This document shows, piece by piece, positions 24,301-32,465 of a stretch of 62,754 nt of DNA (its first letter is position 1; each line of letters begins with the position of its first letter). The DNA comes from Bacillus sp. FJAT-27245 (lineage in GTDB: Bacteria; Bacillota; Bacilli; Bacillales; Cytobacillaceae). The position numbers and the translations under genes were made by a program. The notes under the pieces are model-generated. The model did not search any database, had not been told where the DNA came from, and saw only the letters and a program-made list of their open reading frames with translations. Where the stretch lies: contig NZ_LIGI01000001.1 in assembly GCF_001273955.1 (NCBI RefSeq), positions 2,375,032 through 2,437,785 on the forward strand, given 5' to 3'.

Positions 24301-25560
24301 ATGGGAAATGAACTTCGGAAGTCAATTACTAAATGGTCAAGGGCGCTAGGAGAACAAGATGTCCTGAATGAATTGGCACACCAAGCAGCAAGGGCCAAAT
24401 TTGTTCTCCTGGGAGAAGCTTCTCATGGAACATCCGAATTCTACACTTTCCGTGCGGAACTCTCTAAAAAGCTAATTTCAGAACACGGATTCAGATTCAT
24501 CGCGGTTGAAGGAGACTGGCCGGCATGCCAGGCAATAAATTCTTATATAAAAAATGATAAAGACAGGAGATCCCCCGAGGAAGTCCTAAAGGTTTTTCAC
24601 CGCTGGCCAACCTGGATGTGGGCAAATAAGGAAATCGCCGGGCTTGTTGGCTGGATGAAGGAATATAACGAAACGATTCCCGATGATCAAAAGGCCGGAT
24701 TTTACGGTTTGGATGTTTATAGCCTTTGGGAATCAATGGACGAGATCGTAAATTATCTTAAAAAAATAAACTCCCCGGACTTGGAGGCTGCAATCGAAGC
24801 ATTTTCCTGCTTCGAGCCTTTTAACCGAAGCAATGAAACATATGCAATGTCAGCAGGTTATTTATCGGATGGATGCAGGAAGGAAGTAGTTGAACTTCTG
24901 ACATCGATAAGGAAAAGCGTTCGGCAGGATAACTTGGAGTCGGACGATGCTCTCAATCTGGAGATCAATGCACTTGTCGCCCGAAATGCCGAACAATACT
25001 ACAGGTTGATGGTTATGAGTGACGCCGGGTCATGGAATACACGTGATACCCATATGGCCGAAACACTGAATGCAATAATGAACTTCCATGGCAAAAACAC
25101 AAAGGCCATCGTGTGGGAACACAATACCCATATCGGTGACGCAAGGGCTACGGATATGCAGAGGGCAGGCATGATTAATGTCGGTCAAATAATGAGGGAA
25201 CAGCATGGAACTAGCGATGTTTTCATTTGCGGATTTGGCACTCATCGCGGAACGGTTATTGCGGCTGATCAGTGGGGAGCCCCCTTAAAAGTAATGGAGG
25301 TACCTCCCGCCCAGGCTTTCAGTTGGGAGGATGAATTGTTCCAAGCCGGGGATGACGACAAGCTTCTTTTTTTTACGGATAAAAACAGAAACGAGTTTTC
25401 TAAGGAAATTGGCCACAGGGCGATTGGCGTTGTTTATGACCCTCGCTTTGAGAAATTCGGAAACTATGTGCCTTCTTCCATTTCCCACAGGTACGACGCA
25501 TTCCTATTTATAAGCGAAACAACGGCTCTCAGTCCCCTTTCCATGGACAGCGGATTTTAA
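24301..25560 (+). CDS. erythromycin esterase family hydrolase
   Basis: A cytosolic protein of 419 aa in the EreA/EreB superfamily (PF05139). Catalytic-region motifs are present: LLGEASHGTSEFY near 38 (contains His), RFIAVEGDWPAC near 64, YGLDVYSLWES, and IVWEHNTHIGDARATDM with the second His near 280. True Ere enzymes open the macrolide lactone ring; chromosomal Bacillus homologs such as the succinoglycan-biosynthesis/YbfO-like proteins are often not resistance enzymes. GGAGG lies 7 nt before the ATG. It is monocistronic with a terminator after it. Confidence 0.88.
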   Translation: MGNELRKSITKWSRALGEQDVLNELAHQAARAKFVLLGEASHGTSEFYTFRAELSKKLISEHGFRFIAVEGDWPACQAINSYIKNDKDRRSPEEVLKVFHRWPTWMWANKEIAGLVGWMKEYNETIPDDQKAGFYGLDVYSLWESMDEIVNYLKKINSPDLEAAIEAFSCFEPFNRSNETYAMSAGYLSDGCRKEVVELLTSIRKSVRQDNLESDDALNLEINALVARNAEQYYRLMVMSDAGSWNTRDTHMAETLNAIMNFHGKNTKAIVWEHNTHIGDARATDMQRAGMINVGQIMREQHGTSDVFICGFGTHRGTVIAADQWGAPLKVMEVPPAQAFSWEDELFQAGDDDKLLFFTDKNRNEFSKEIGHRAIGVVYDPRFEKFGNYVPSSISHRYDAFLFISETTALSPLSMDSGF

Positions 25561-25563
25561 AAC

Positions 25564-25600
25564 AATAGAGGAATCCCCATATAAAGGGACTCCTCTCATT
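25564..25600. terminator. terminator between ere-like gene and next convergent gene
   Basis: GAGGAATCCC and GGGACTCCTC arms (25568-25595) followed by TCATTTTTC. Confidence 0.7.
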
Positions 25601-25602
25601 TT

Positions 25603-26202
25603 TCAATCCATTATCGGATTATCATAGTTATCGGTGACCTCAAGCTTAAAATACTTTATTACTTCATCGATTTTCCATTGGCTATCAGCCATTCTTCGTG
25701 TATAAGGAATCAATAGTTCATCCCCGGCCTTATCGGTAAATTCATATCCATCAAGCCGGACGGACCCATTTGAGAGCCGATAAACGATTTTTACCCGTTC
25801 CATATCAGCCCAGGAATATTTTTTCACGCCATATCCTGTCAGGTTGTTAAAAAAGATCCCTTCATCCGTGGCATAGTAATAATTGTCCACCGCGCCAATG
25901 TACACGGGTATGGTGAGGATTTGGCTTGCGAGAAAGACGATTCCAAGTTTTTTGCTCCCCCATTTCCATGCGGAAACGAGATAAAGGGTGAACAATAACG
26001 CGGATAGGAGCATTCCGCCCATAAATGCAACGTAGGCACTTGGCGGGGTCTCAAAAAACCAATATTCTCGCTTAAAAAAAAACATACTGTGTATCGATGC
26101 AATGATAACGAACGGGACAAAAATACTGCTAATGAACATAATAATTGTAATAGCAACCATCGTGACTTTTCGCTCATCACTTGACCTAGTATTGATAATC
26201 AA
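25603..26202 (-). CDS. hypothetical membrane protein, PH-like C-terminal domain
   Basis: Not recognised. 199 aa with three hydrophobic helices (about 15-40, 57-80, 86-105) and a soluble C-terminal part containing TDEGIFFNNLTGYGVKKYSW and DELLIPYTRRMADSQW, which looks like a bacterial PH-type (YdbS/YcxB-like) domain. The TTG start at 26202 follows GGGGAGATTAAGGGA; a Met at residue 15 is an alternative. It is 24 bp from ltaE and may be cotranscribed. Confidence 0.65.
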   Translation of the reverse strand: MIINTRSSDERKVTMVAITIIMFISSIFVPFVIIASIHSMFFFKREYWFFETPPSAYVAFMGGMLLSALLFTLYLVSAWKWGSKKLGIVFLASQILTIPVYIGAVDNYYYATDEGIFFNNLTGYGVKKYSWADMERVKIVYRLSNGSVRLDGYEFTDKAGDELLIPYTRRMADSQWKIDEVIKYFKLEVTDNYDNPIMD

Positions 26203-26225
26203 TTCCCTTAATCTCCCCTGTCTTT

Positions 26226-27245
26226 TTATGTAAGCCTTTCAATTGCGGAAATGGCGGTGTGGATATCCTGCCGGCTTACCCCGTAGTTTGTCACCAAACG
26301 GACAAGGCCTTGGCCAAACGTTCCGCACAAGATGCCTTCCCCCTTCAACTTCTCCGTAAATTCCTGTTCATTCATCCCGGACTTGCTGACATCAACGACT
26401 ACAATATTCGTTTCGACTTCATTCACAACAGCATAGGCCGGAATTTCATCGATCCCTTCGGCAAGAAGCTTTGCATGCCGGTGGTCTTCGACAAGCCTGT
26501 CCCTCATTTGTGTCAGGGCAATCAGTCCGGGTGCCGCAATGACGCCGGCCTGCCTCATTCCGCCGCCCAACCGTTTTCTCCATTTCCTTGCACGCACAAT
26601 AAATTCTTTGCTTCCTGCAAGAATGGAACCGACCGGCGCGCCGAGGCCTTTTGACAGGCACACCTGAACTGTGTGGGCATATTGCGCCAATTCGGACACC
26701 TCGGTCCCCAATGCCGCGGCCGCATTAAAGAGCCTCGCTCCATCAATATGTACAGGTACGTTATGCAATTGTCCAATTTCATATATCTCTTTCATATTGG
26801 TAATGGGGAGGACGGCTCCTCCCGCGCGATTATGTGTATTCTCCAGGCAAATCAAACCTGTTTCCGGATAGTGGATGTCATCACCCCTAATCGCCGCTTT
26901 AACCATGGAAGGGTCCATTGCACCCCGGGTTCCCGGAAGCGTCCGGGTTTGAACTCCTGCCAATGCCGAGGCCGCGGCAGCTTCATAATAAAATATGTGT
27001 GATTGTTCCTCCAGGATGACCTCCTGGCCCGGCCGGCAATGCACAAGGATGGCAATTTGGTTTCCCTGCGTACCGCTCGTCACGAATAAAGCATCTTCTT
27101 TTCCGAGGAGCCTGGCGGCTGTTTCTTCGAGCTCATTTACCGTCGGGTCTTCCCCATATACATTATCGCCAACCTCCGCCATGTAAGCCGCCTTTCTCAT
27201 CTCTTCTGTCGGTTTTGTAACGGTGTCGCTTCTCAAATCAATCAC
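26226..27245 (-). CDS. ltaE: low-specificity L-threonine aldolase
   Basis: PLP enzyme cleaving threonine or allo-threonine to glycine and acetaldehyde; 339 aa, beta-eliminating lyase fold. It begins MIDLRSDTVTKPTEEM, the family N-terminus. NTHNRAGG and HIDGARLFNAA hold cofactor contacts, and SKGLGAPVGS has the PLP-binding Lys (near 200). The GTG at 27245 follows GGGG. It is cytosolic and provides glycine independently of serine. Confidence 0.95.
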   Translation of the reverse strand: MIDLRSDTVTKPTEEMRKAAYMAEVGDNVYGEDPTVNELEETAARLLGKEDALFVTSGTQGNQIAILVHCRPGQEVILEEQSHIFYYEAAAASALAGVQTRTLPGTRGAMDPSMVKAAIRGDDIHYPETGLICLENTHNRAGGAVLPITNMKEIYEIGQLHNVPVHIDGARLFNAAAALGTEVSELAQYAHTVQVCLSKGLGAPVGSILAGSKEFIVRARKWRKRLGGGMRQAGVIAAPGLIALTQMRDRLVEDHRHAKLLAEGIDEIPAYAVVNEVETNIVVVDVSKSGMNEQEFTEKLKGEGILCGTFGQGLVRLVTNYGVSRQDIHTAISAIERLT

Positions 27246-27317
27246 GTTTTAAATCCCCTTTATGTAAATTTTCTGTCTATCCCTTATTTTACCCTAACCA
27301 TCCTGTAAATGGGAAAA

Positions 27318-27353
27318 ACAAAAAAAGCGGACGCCTCTTTGGCATCCACTAAA
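27318..27353 (-). terminator. terminator after ktr genes
   Basis: Minus-strand AGTGGATGCC AAAGA GGCGTCCGCT then TTTTTTTG, seven bases after the KtrA-like stop codon. Confidence 0.8.
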
Positions 27354-27359
27354 AACCTT

Positions 27360-28013
27360 CTATTGCAGATTGGCAAACCGCTCCAAATCCCGGTTGCCGC
27401 CAATCACGACGAGTACATCGCCTTCATCAATGGTTTCATCCGGTGATGGGGATATATTAATATTCCGCCCATGCCTGATGGCAATCACGCTTAGATTGTA
27501 CCTTGCCCGCAAATCCAGCTCCCTTAACGATTGGTTCGTCATGGATGATGGAACCTTGATTTCTTCCACGCTGTACTCCTTCGACAATTCAATGAAGTTA
27601 AGGACATTTGGCGACAGCAGCATGTGGGCAACCCTTTCGCCCATGTCCCGCTCCGGGAATATAACCCAGTCAGCCCCAACTTTGTTCAACACCTGTCCCT
27701 GTAGCTTGTTGATCGCCTTGGCGATGACTTTCTTCACGCCCGCTTCTTTTAAAAGCAGAACCGTAAGTATACTCGCCTGTATGTCATTTCCAATCGCAAC
27801 TATAACGGTATCAAAGTTCCGGATCCCAATTGACTTTAGCGCTTCAGGATCCGTGGAATCCGCAATGACGGCGTGCGTGACAGCCGTTTGCGCTTCCTGT
27901 ACCCGTTCCTCGCTAATATCAACGCCTAGGACCTCCTGGCCAGCCTCATATAAACTTTCCGCAAGGCTGATCCCGAATCTGCCCAAACCGATTACAGCAT
28001 ACTGTTTTACCAT
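27360..28013 (-). CDS. Ktr potassium uptake regulatory subunit (RCK)
   Basis: Cytosolic gating ring subunit of the Na+-dependent K+ transporter; 217 aa. An N-terminal RCK/TrkA-N Rossmann domain starts YAVIGLGRFGISLAE and has VGVDISEERV and VIADSTDPEALK; a C-terminal TrkA-C domain (about 135-217) is where c-di-AMP binds in homologs. KtrA and KtrC are too similar for me to choose. AAGGAG precedes the ATG. It follows the membrane subunit gene by 24 bp, the reverse of the B. subtilis ktrAB order. Confidence 0.92.
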   Translation of the reverse strand: MVKQYAVIGLGRFGISLAESLYEAGQEVLGVDISEERVQEAQTAVTHAVIADSTDPEALKSIGIRNFDTVIVAIGNDIQASILTVLLLKEAGVKKVIAKAINKLQGQVLNKVGADWVIFPERDMGERVAHMLLSPNVLNFIELSKEYSVEEIKVPSSMTNQSLRELDLRARYNLSVIAIRHGRNINISPSPDETIDEGDVLVVIGGNRDLERFANLQ

Positions 28014-28037
28014 TTACAAGCACTCCTTACAATCTTC

Positions 28038-29375
28038 CTAGCCTATCATAATCTTTCCTTTTGGATAACGGAATGGATCCTGTTTCCTTCGCAATGTGAT
28101 TGCGAATGCCACTGTCAAGGGCCCGACCCTGCCGGCAAGCATCATGAATGTAATCAAAAGCTCGCCAGCGGGGGACAGTTCCGGCGTCAGTCCCATAGAA
28201 AGCCCGACCGTTGCGAACGCAGAGGTAGCCTCGAATAGTATCATTAAAAAGTCCTTGCCGTCCTCGGTGATTGTCAACAGCATTGTGACAGCAATGATGA
28301 GCACAAGCGCACTTAAAGTGACGGTCAAAGCTTTGTAAATCGTTTCATACCCAATTCTTCTCCGGTATAAAACGACATCTTCCTTTCCCCTGATTTGCGA
28401 CCATACCGCGCAAAGCAGCGTCGCGAACGTGGTTGTCTTTATCCCTCCGCCAGCGGATCCGGGGGAAGCGCCGATAAACATAAGGATGATGATTATGAAA
28501 ACGCTAGAATGTGTCATATCGCCAATGCTGATTGTGTTCGCCCCCGCCGTCCTGGCCGTAATCGACTGGAATAAAGCGGCAAGGGTTTTTCCGCCTGGGG
28601 AAAGAGGCCCGAGCGTCATCCCATTTGAAAATTCGAGTAAAAATATGAACAGCGTCCCAGCCGCAATGAGCCATGCAGTAGTTGCCAGGACGATTTTTGT
28701 ATGCAATGACAGCCGTTTATTATGGCGGTAGTCATACAACTCGTTTATGACGATAAAGCCAATGCCGCCTGAAACAATCAGCAAGCAGACTGTCAAAACA
28801 ACGATTGGGTCATTTACATATCCAGTCAAGCTCCGGAATTCACCCATTATATCAAATCCTGCATTATTGAACATTGAAACCGAATGGAAAATTCCATAAT
28901 AAACCGCCTTCCCAACCGGCATATCAAACGAAAACCTGATCGAAAGGATCAAGGCCCCCATTGATTCAAAAAAGGCGGTAAAAATGAGTATTCTCCTTGC
29001 GAGGCGGACGATCCCTTCCATTGACATATTGTTTAACGATTGCTGGAGAAGAATCCTTTCCTTTAGGGAAATTCTTTTTCCGAGAATGAAAGCGAACAGT
29101 GTTGCAAACGTCATGAACCCGAGCCCGCCAACCTGGATCAAGAAAAGAATAATCACCTGGCCGAACGTTGTTAAGGCTGTTCCCGTATCAACGACCACAA
29201 GCCCGGTTACACACGTTGCGGATGTAGCCGTGAACAAGGCTTTTAGGAGAGGCAGGCCTTGATGGTCGGGGGTTGCGGCGGGAAGCGTCAGCAACGCTGT
29301 CCCGATTAGGATAATTAGGACAAACCCCAGTACGAGAACCTTCGGAGGGTCCAAAGAAATGTTTCTTACAGTCAT
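28038..29375 (-). CDS. Ktr/Trk potassium transporter membrane subunit
   Basis: The K+-translocating subunit, 445 aa, with four M1-P-M2 repeats. Selectivity-filter loops are visible: TSATCVTGLVVVDTGT, NNAGFDIMG, ARTAGANTISI and ATSAFATVGLSMGL. A glycine in each loop follows the KtrB/KtrD pattern. It works with the adjacent RCK subunit. I see no ydaO (c-di-AMP) riboswitch in the leader. Confidence 0.94.
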   Translation of the reverse strand: MTVRNISLDPPKVLVLGFVLIILIGTALLTLPAATPDHQGLPLLKALFTATSATCVTGLVVVDTGTALTTFGQVIILFLIQVGGLGFMTFATLFAFILGKRISLKERILLQQSLNNMSMEGIVRLARRILIFTAFFESMGALILSIRFSFDMPVGKAVYYGIFHSVSMFNNAGFDIMGEFRSLTGYVNDPIVVLTVCLLIVSGGIGFIVINELYDYRHNKRLSLHTKIVLATTAWLIAAGTLFIFLLEFSNGMTLGPLSPGGKTLAALFQSITARTAGANTISIGDMTHSSVFIIIILMFIGASPGSAGGGIKTTTFATLLCAVWSQIRGKEDVVLYRRRIGYETIYKALTVTLSALVLIIAVTMLLTITEDGKDFLMILFEATSAFATVGLSMGLTPELSPAGELLITFMMLAGRVGPLTVAFAITLRRKQDPFRYPKGKIMIG

Positions 29376-29578
29376 ACTATTCGCCTTCTTTTAACCAAAA
29401 TGTTTTCCTAGTATATAAATAATGGTTTACCACATGGCATTACTTTCTAATCTTAAATCCTGTGATGGAAACTGCCAAGAAAAATTTCAGCTACTATATA
29501 GATTATCCAGCCCAATAGTATTCATGTTCAGAAAGTGGTTAAAGATCTTCTTTATTGCATCGTTCCAATAGAAGTAAA

Positions 29579-29620
29579 AGCAAGATGCCGCATCCGGCCA
29601 GATGCGGCATCTTGCTTTTG
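29579..29620. terminator. strong bidirectional terminator
   Basis: Perfect arms AGCAAGATGCCGCATC and GATGCGGCATCTTGCT (29578-29615) with T runs on both sides. It ends the lmo0937-family gene on the minus strand. Confidence 0.9.
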
Positions 29621-29622
29621 TA

Positions 29623-29769
29623 CTAACGAGTCGCCCTATTTTTAAAGAAGTTGAATAAAAAGACAATGACTGCGGCGACAAGCAGTAAATGAATCAGTCC
29701 CCCGGCAACTTTAAATACCAAACCGATAACCCAGAAGAGCAACAATAGCCCTATGATTGTCCATAACAT
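29623..29769 (-). CDS. lmo0937 family membrane protein, 48 aa
   Basis: A 48-residue protein starting MLWTIIGLLLLFWVIGLVFK and ending NFFKNRATR. Two hydrophobic helices are separated by VAGGLIHLL, the lmo0937/DUF5670 family pattern. The function is unknown; relatives are often general-stress or SigB-regulated. AAAGGAAG lies 7 nt before the ATG. It diverges from narK. Confidence 0.85.
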   Translation of the reverse strand: MLWTIIGLLLLFWVIGLVFKVAGGLIHLLLVAAVIVFLFNFFKNRATR

Positions 29770-29901
29770 AGACATCTTCCTTTCTGTCTGTTTGAAAATA
29801 GTTTACCCGCCATGGCCCGGTTAAAACAAAATCCTGCCGTTGGACAGAGATTTTACAACTTTATGAACTCCCCCCTGTTTTCACAAATCCTTCAAAAATC
29901 G

Positions 29902-29944
29902 AGTGACAAACATCACATTTAGGATGGTAACATCACATTATCAT
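29902..29944 (+). promoter_or_regulatory. Fnr-dependent class II promoter of narK
   Basis: AGTGA-N6-TCACA (29902-29917) matches the Fnr consensus TGTGA-N6-TCACA at 9 of 10 bases. A -10 box TATCAT lies at 29939-29944, predicting a start near 29951. The site centre is then at -41.5, the class II activator position. An Fnr gene lies at 38701-39399. Confidence 0.8.
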
Positions 29945-30001
29945 TAACATTGTCAGTACTAATATAGTGTTTAACCGATTTAACAAAAGGGGGAAATTTA
30001 C

Positions 30002-31297
30002 ATGGCAAGGATTACGAATTGGAATCCTGAAAGCGAGGATTTTTGGAAAAAGGAAGGAAAGAAACACGCGAGGAGGAATTTATGGATTTCGGTCCCTTCG
30101 CTCATGCTCGCATTCATTGTCTGGCAAATATGGTCAGTTGTTGCGGTCAGGCTGAATGATATCGGCTTTCAATTCACTGAAGAGCAATTGTTTACGCTAG
30201 CGGCAATACCAGGGCTCGTTGGCGCCACGCTACGCTTTGTTTATACGTTCGCTGTTGGGAAATTCGGCGGCAGGAATTGGACGGTTATTTCCACCGCTAT
30301 CCTTGCAATCCCGGCTATCGGAATCGGCTTCGCGGTACAAAACCCGGATACGCCATTCAGCATTATGCTTTTGTTAGCCGCACTTTGCGGACTTGGCGGA
30401 GGAAACTTTTCATCTTCAACGGCAAACATCTCTTTCTTCTTTCCTAAAAAAGAAAAAGGCACAGCCCTTGGCATAAACGGCGGTCTCGGCAATATGGGTG
30501 TTTCTGTCGTCCAATTCATTACACCGCTTATAATCGCGTCAGGCACCTTCGCACTCGTCGGCGGGTCGCAAACGTTGCCGGATGGCTCTCAAGTTTACCT
30601 GCAAAACGCCGCGTTCATATGGGTCATCCCAATTGCGATTTTGACAATCGCCGCGTATTTCGGAATGGATAACCTTCCTACTGCGAAACAATCGGTATCC
30701 GATCAGTTTGTTATTGTAAAAAGGAAGCATACTTGGATTATGACAATTCTCTATATAGCCACATTCGGATCATTTATCGGCTATTCGGCGGCATTCCCGC
30801 TCCTCTTGAGGTCACAGTTCCCTGAGCATGTTTCACTCGCTTTCCTTGGCGCGCTTCTTGCAGCTTCCGCAAGGCCTTTAGGCGGTTGGATTGCTGATAA
30901 ACTTGGCGGAGCGAAAGTTACAGCTTACGTCTTAATCGTGCAGGCGATAGGCGCGGGCGGAGTTATCTTCTTCCTTGGCCAAAAACAATTCACGGGGTTC
31001 CTTGCTTCGTTCCTTGTGCTGTTCGTAGCATCCGGTATCGGATCCGGCTCGACGTTCCAAATGATCCCTGGTATTTTCGTGCCAAAGGAAGCCGCTCCAG
31101 TCCTTGGTTTCACGGCTGCTTTCGCGGCATACGGATCATTCTTCATTCCAAAATTATTCGGCTGGTCCGTGAATACTACCGGCACTCCAGTAACAGCGTT
31201 TTATTTCTTTATCGCTTTCTATGTTATCTCTTTCGTTTTAAACTGGTTCTACTATCAAAGGAAGAGCGCTGTTCTTGCATTAAAACAGGCTTCCTAG
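30002..31297 (+). CDS. narK: nitrate/nitrite MFS transporter
   Basis: A 12-helix transporter of 431 aa for nitrate uptake or nitrite extrusion. The two nitrate-signature regions are AALCGLGGGNFSSSTANISFFFPKKEKG (key part GLGGGNFSSS) and SGIGSGSTFQMIPGIF. The Nark-family cytosolic motif ASARPLGGWIADKLGG is intact. GGGGG precedes the ATG. An Fnr class II site at 29902-29944 predicts anaerobic induction. No nitrate reductase gene lies in the window. Confidence 0.95.
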   Translation: MARITNWNPESEDFWKKEGKKHARRNLWISVPSLMLAFIVWQIWSVVAVRLNDIGFQFTEEQLFTLAAIPGLVGATLRFVYTFAVGKFGGRNWTVISTAILAIPAIGIGFAVQNPDTPFSIMLLLAALCGLGGGNFSSSTANISFFFPKKEKGTALGINGGLGNMGVSVVQFITPLIIASGTFALVGGSQTLPDGSQVYLQNAAFIWVIPIAILTIAAYFGMDNLPTAKQSVSDQFVIVKRKHTWIMTILYIATFGSFIGYSAAFPLLLRSQFPEHVSLAFLGALLAASARPLGGWIADKLGGAKVTAYVLIVQAIGAGGVIFFLGQKQFTGFLASFLVLFVASGIGSGSTFQMIPGIFVPKEAAPVLGFTAAFAAYGSFFIPKLFGWSVNTTGTPVTAFYFFIAFYVISFVLNWFYYQRKSAVLALKQAS

Positions 31298-31317
31298 ACA
31301 TCAGCTCCGTTAACGGC

Positions 31318-31352
31318 AAAAAGCCGGGCAACCATTGCCCGGCTTTTTTAAT
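31318..31352. terminator. terminator between narK and the LysM/3D gene
   Basis: AAAAAGCCGGGCAA CCAT TGCCCGGCTTTTTT, fully symmetric, serving both convergent genes. Confidence 0.9.
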
Positions 31353-31357
31353 ATTTA

Positions 31358-32140
31358 TTAATCAAGTATTTTAACTTTAACACTCTGGACGCCATACTTT
31401 AAAGCGGCATCCTTTGATGGAATGAAAATATCGATTCTGTTTCCTTTAATTGCGCCGCCAGTATCTCCAGCGACAGCATAGCCATACCCTTCAACATAAA
31501 CTTTTGAGCCGAGAGGAATAACTGATGGATCAACGGATATCACCTTTGCCCCAGGATTATTTTTAAGGTTGATTCCTGTAGCTGTTATCCCCGAACACCC
31601 TTCGCAGGATGCCGTATAGGCTGTCGCGGTGACGATTAGTTCCTTGCCGCTAGTTTGTTGCATTGGTGCAGGACTATCCTTTTTTTCCGGAGCTGCTGCG
31701 GAAGCAGGTTGAGCTGCCGGTGCAGGAGCCGCCTTCTTTTCAGCTGCTGCCTGTTGCGCTTGTGCAGGAGCCGCTTGTACGTTGTGCGTTTCTTCTATAG
31801 CAAGCTGCATCCCCGGATAAATCAAATCACTTTTCAGGTCATTCCAATTTATAAGCTCCTGAAGGGAAATATTGTGGGATGAAGCAATCCCCCATAATGT
31901 ATCACCCTTTTTAACCTCGTACATACGTTTTGGAAAAATATTTAGCGTTTCTCCGGCATAGATGGTTTCAGCCTCCAGCCCGTTCCACGCTTTAATGTTT
32001 TCGACGCTTGTATTATGTACTCCAGCAAGCCCCCAAAGCGTATCTCCTTTTTTGACAACAATTTCTTCCGCCTGTGTGCTGGCTGCAAATGTACCGGAAA
32101 TTGCTGCCGCGATGATAAAACTCCCTAACGTTTTCTTCAA
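31358..32140 (-). CDS. secreted LysM and 3D domain cell-wall protein, YocH-like
   Basis: A 260-aa exported protein: signal peptide (about 1-24, ending STQA), two LysM peptidoglycan-binding repeats (IVVKKGDTLWGLAGVHN and YEVKKGDTLWGIASSHN), an Ala/Pro-rich linker, and a C-terminal 3D domain with the conserved Asp set in ISVDPSVIPLG, AGDTGGAIKG and RIDIFIP. B. subtilis YocH is a muramidase-like wall enzyme controlled by WalRK. Upstream, TGTTAC-N5-TATAAT resembles a WalR box with one mismatch but overlaps a likely -10. Start ATG with AGGAGGT upstream. Confidence 0.92.
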   Translation of the reverse strand: MKKTLGSFIIAAAISGTFAASTQAEEIVVKKGDTLWGLAGVHNTSVENIKAWNGLEAETIYAGETLNIFPKRMYEVKKGDTLWGIASSHNISLQELINWNDLKSDLIYPGMQLAIEETHNVQAAPAQAQQAAAEKKAAPAPAAQPASAAAPEKKDSPAPMQQTSGKELIVTATAYTASCEGCSGITATGINLKNNPGAKVISVDPSVIPLGSKVYVEGYGYAVAGDTGGAIKGNRIDIFIPSKDAALKYGVQSVKVKILD

Positions 32141-32430
32141 TTCCCTGTACCTCCTAGTTCTTATATCAAACTCACATTGTCCATGTTAACATGAATAAAC
32201 GAAATTCAAAGAACAGGCGGATTATAAATCAGTAACAAGAATGTCTAAAAGTTTACGATAAGGTAACCAAATGAGGGAATCTTCTGAAAATGGTGCATTT
32301 AATGGTCGCATGAACCAATAGAGGGATTTATCGGAAGCCACGTGGGGAAAAATTGTGGATTACGGGACCCAAAAACCCAAACAATAGAGAAAACTAGCAG
32401 GCTTTTACGTTGCTTTTACGTTTCTGTAAC
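32141..32430. other. intergenic region upstream of the YocH-like gene
   Basis: About 290 bases. It holds the promoter of the YocH-like gene (minus-strand TATAAT near 32222-32227) and an inverted repeat around TGTTAAC at 32195. I see no gene. Confidence 0.5.
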
Positions 32431-32432
32431 AA

Positions 32433-32464
32433 AAAAAGGAAGCAGATTTCTCTGCTCCTTCTTT
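32433..32464 (-). terminator. terminator after fdhF
   Basis: Minus-strand AAGGAGCAGA GAAA TCTGCTTCCTT then TTTTT, directly after the fdhF stop codon. Confidence 0.85.
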
Positions 32465-32465
32465 C

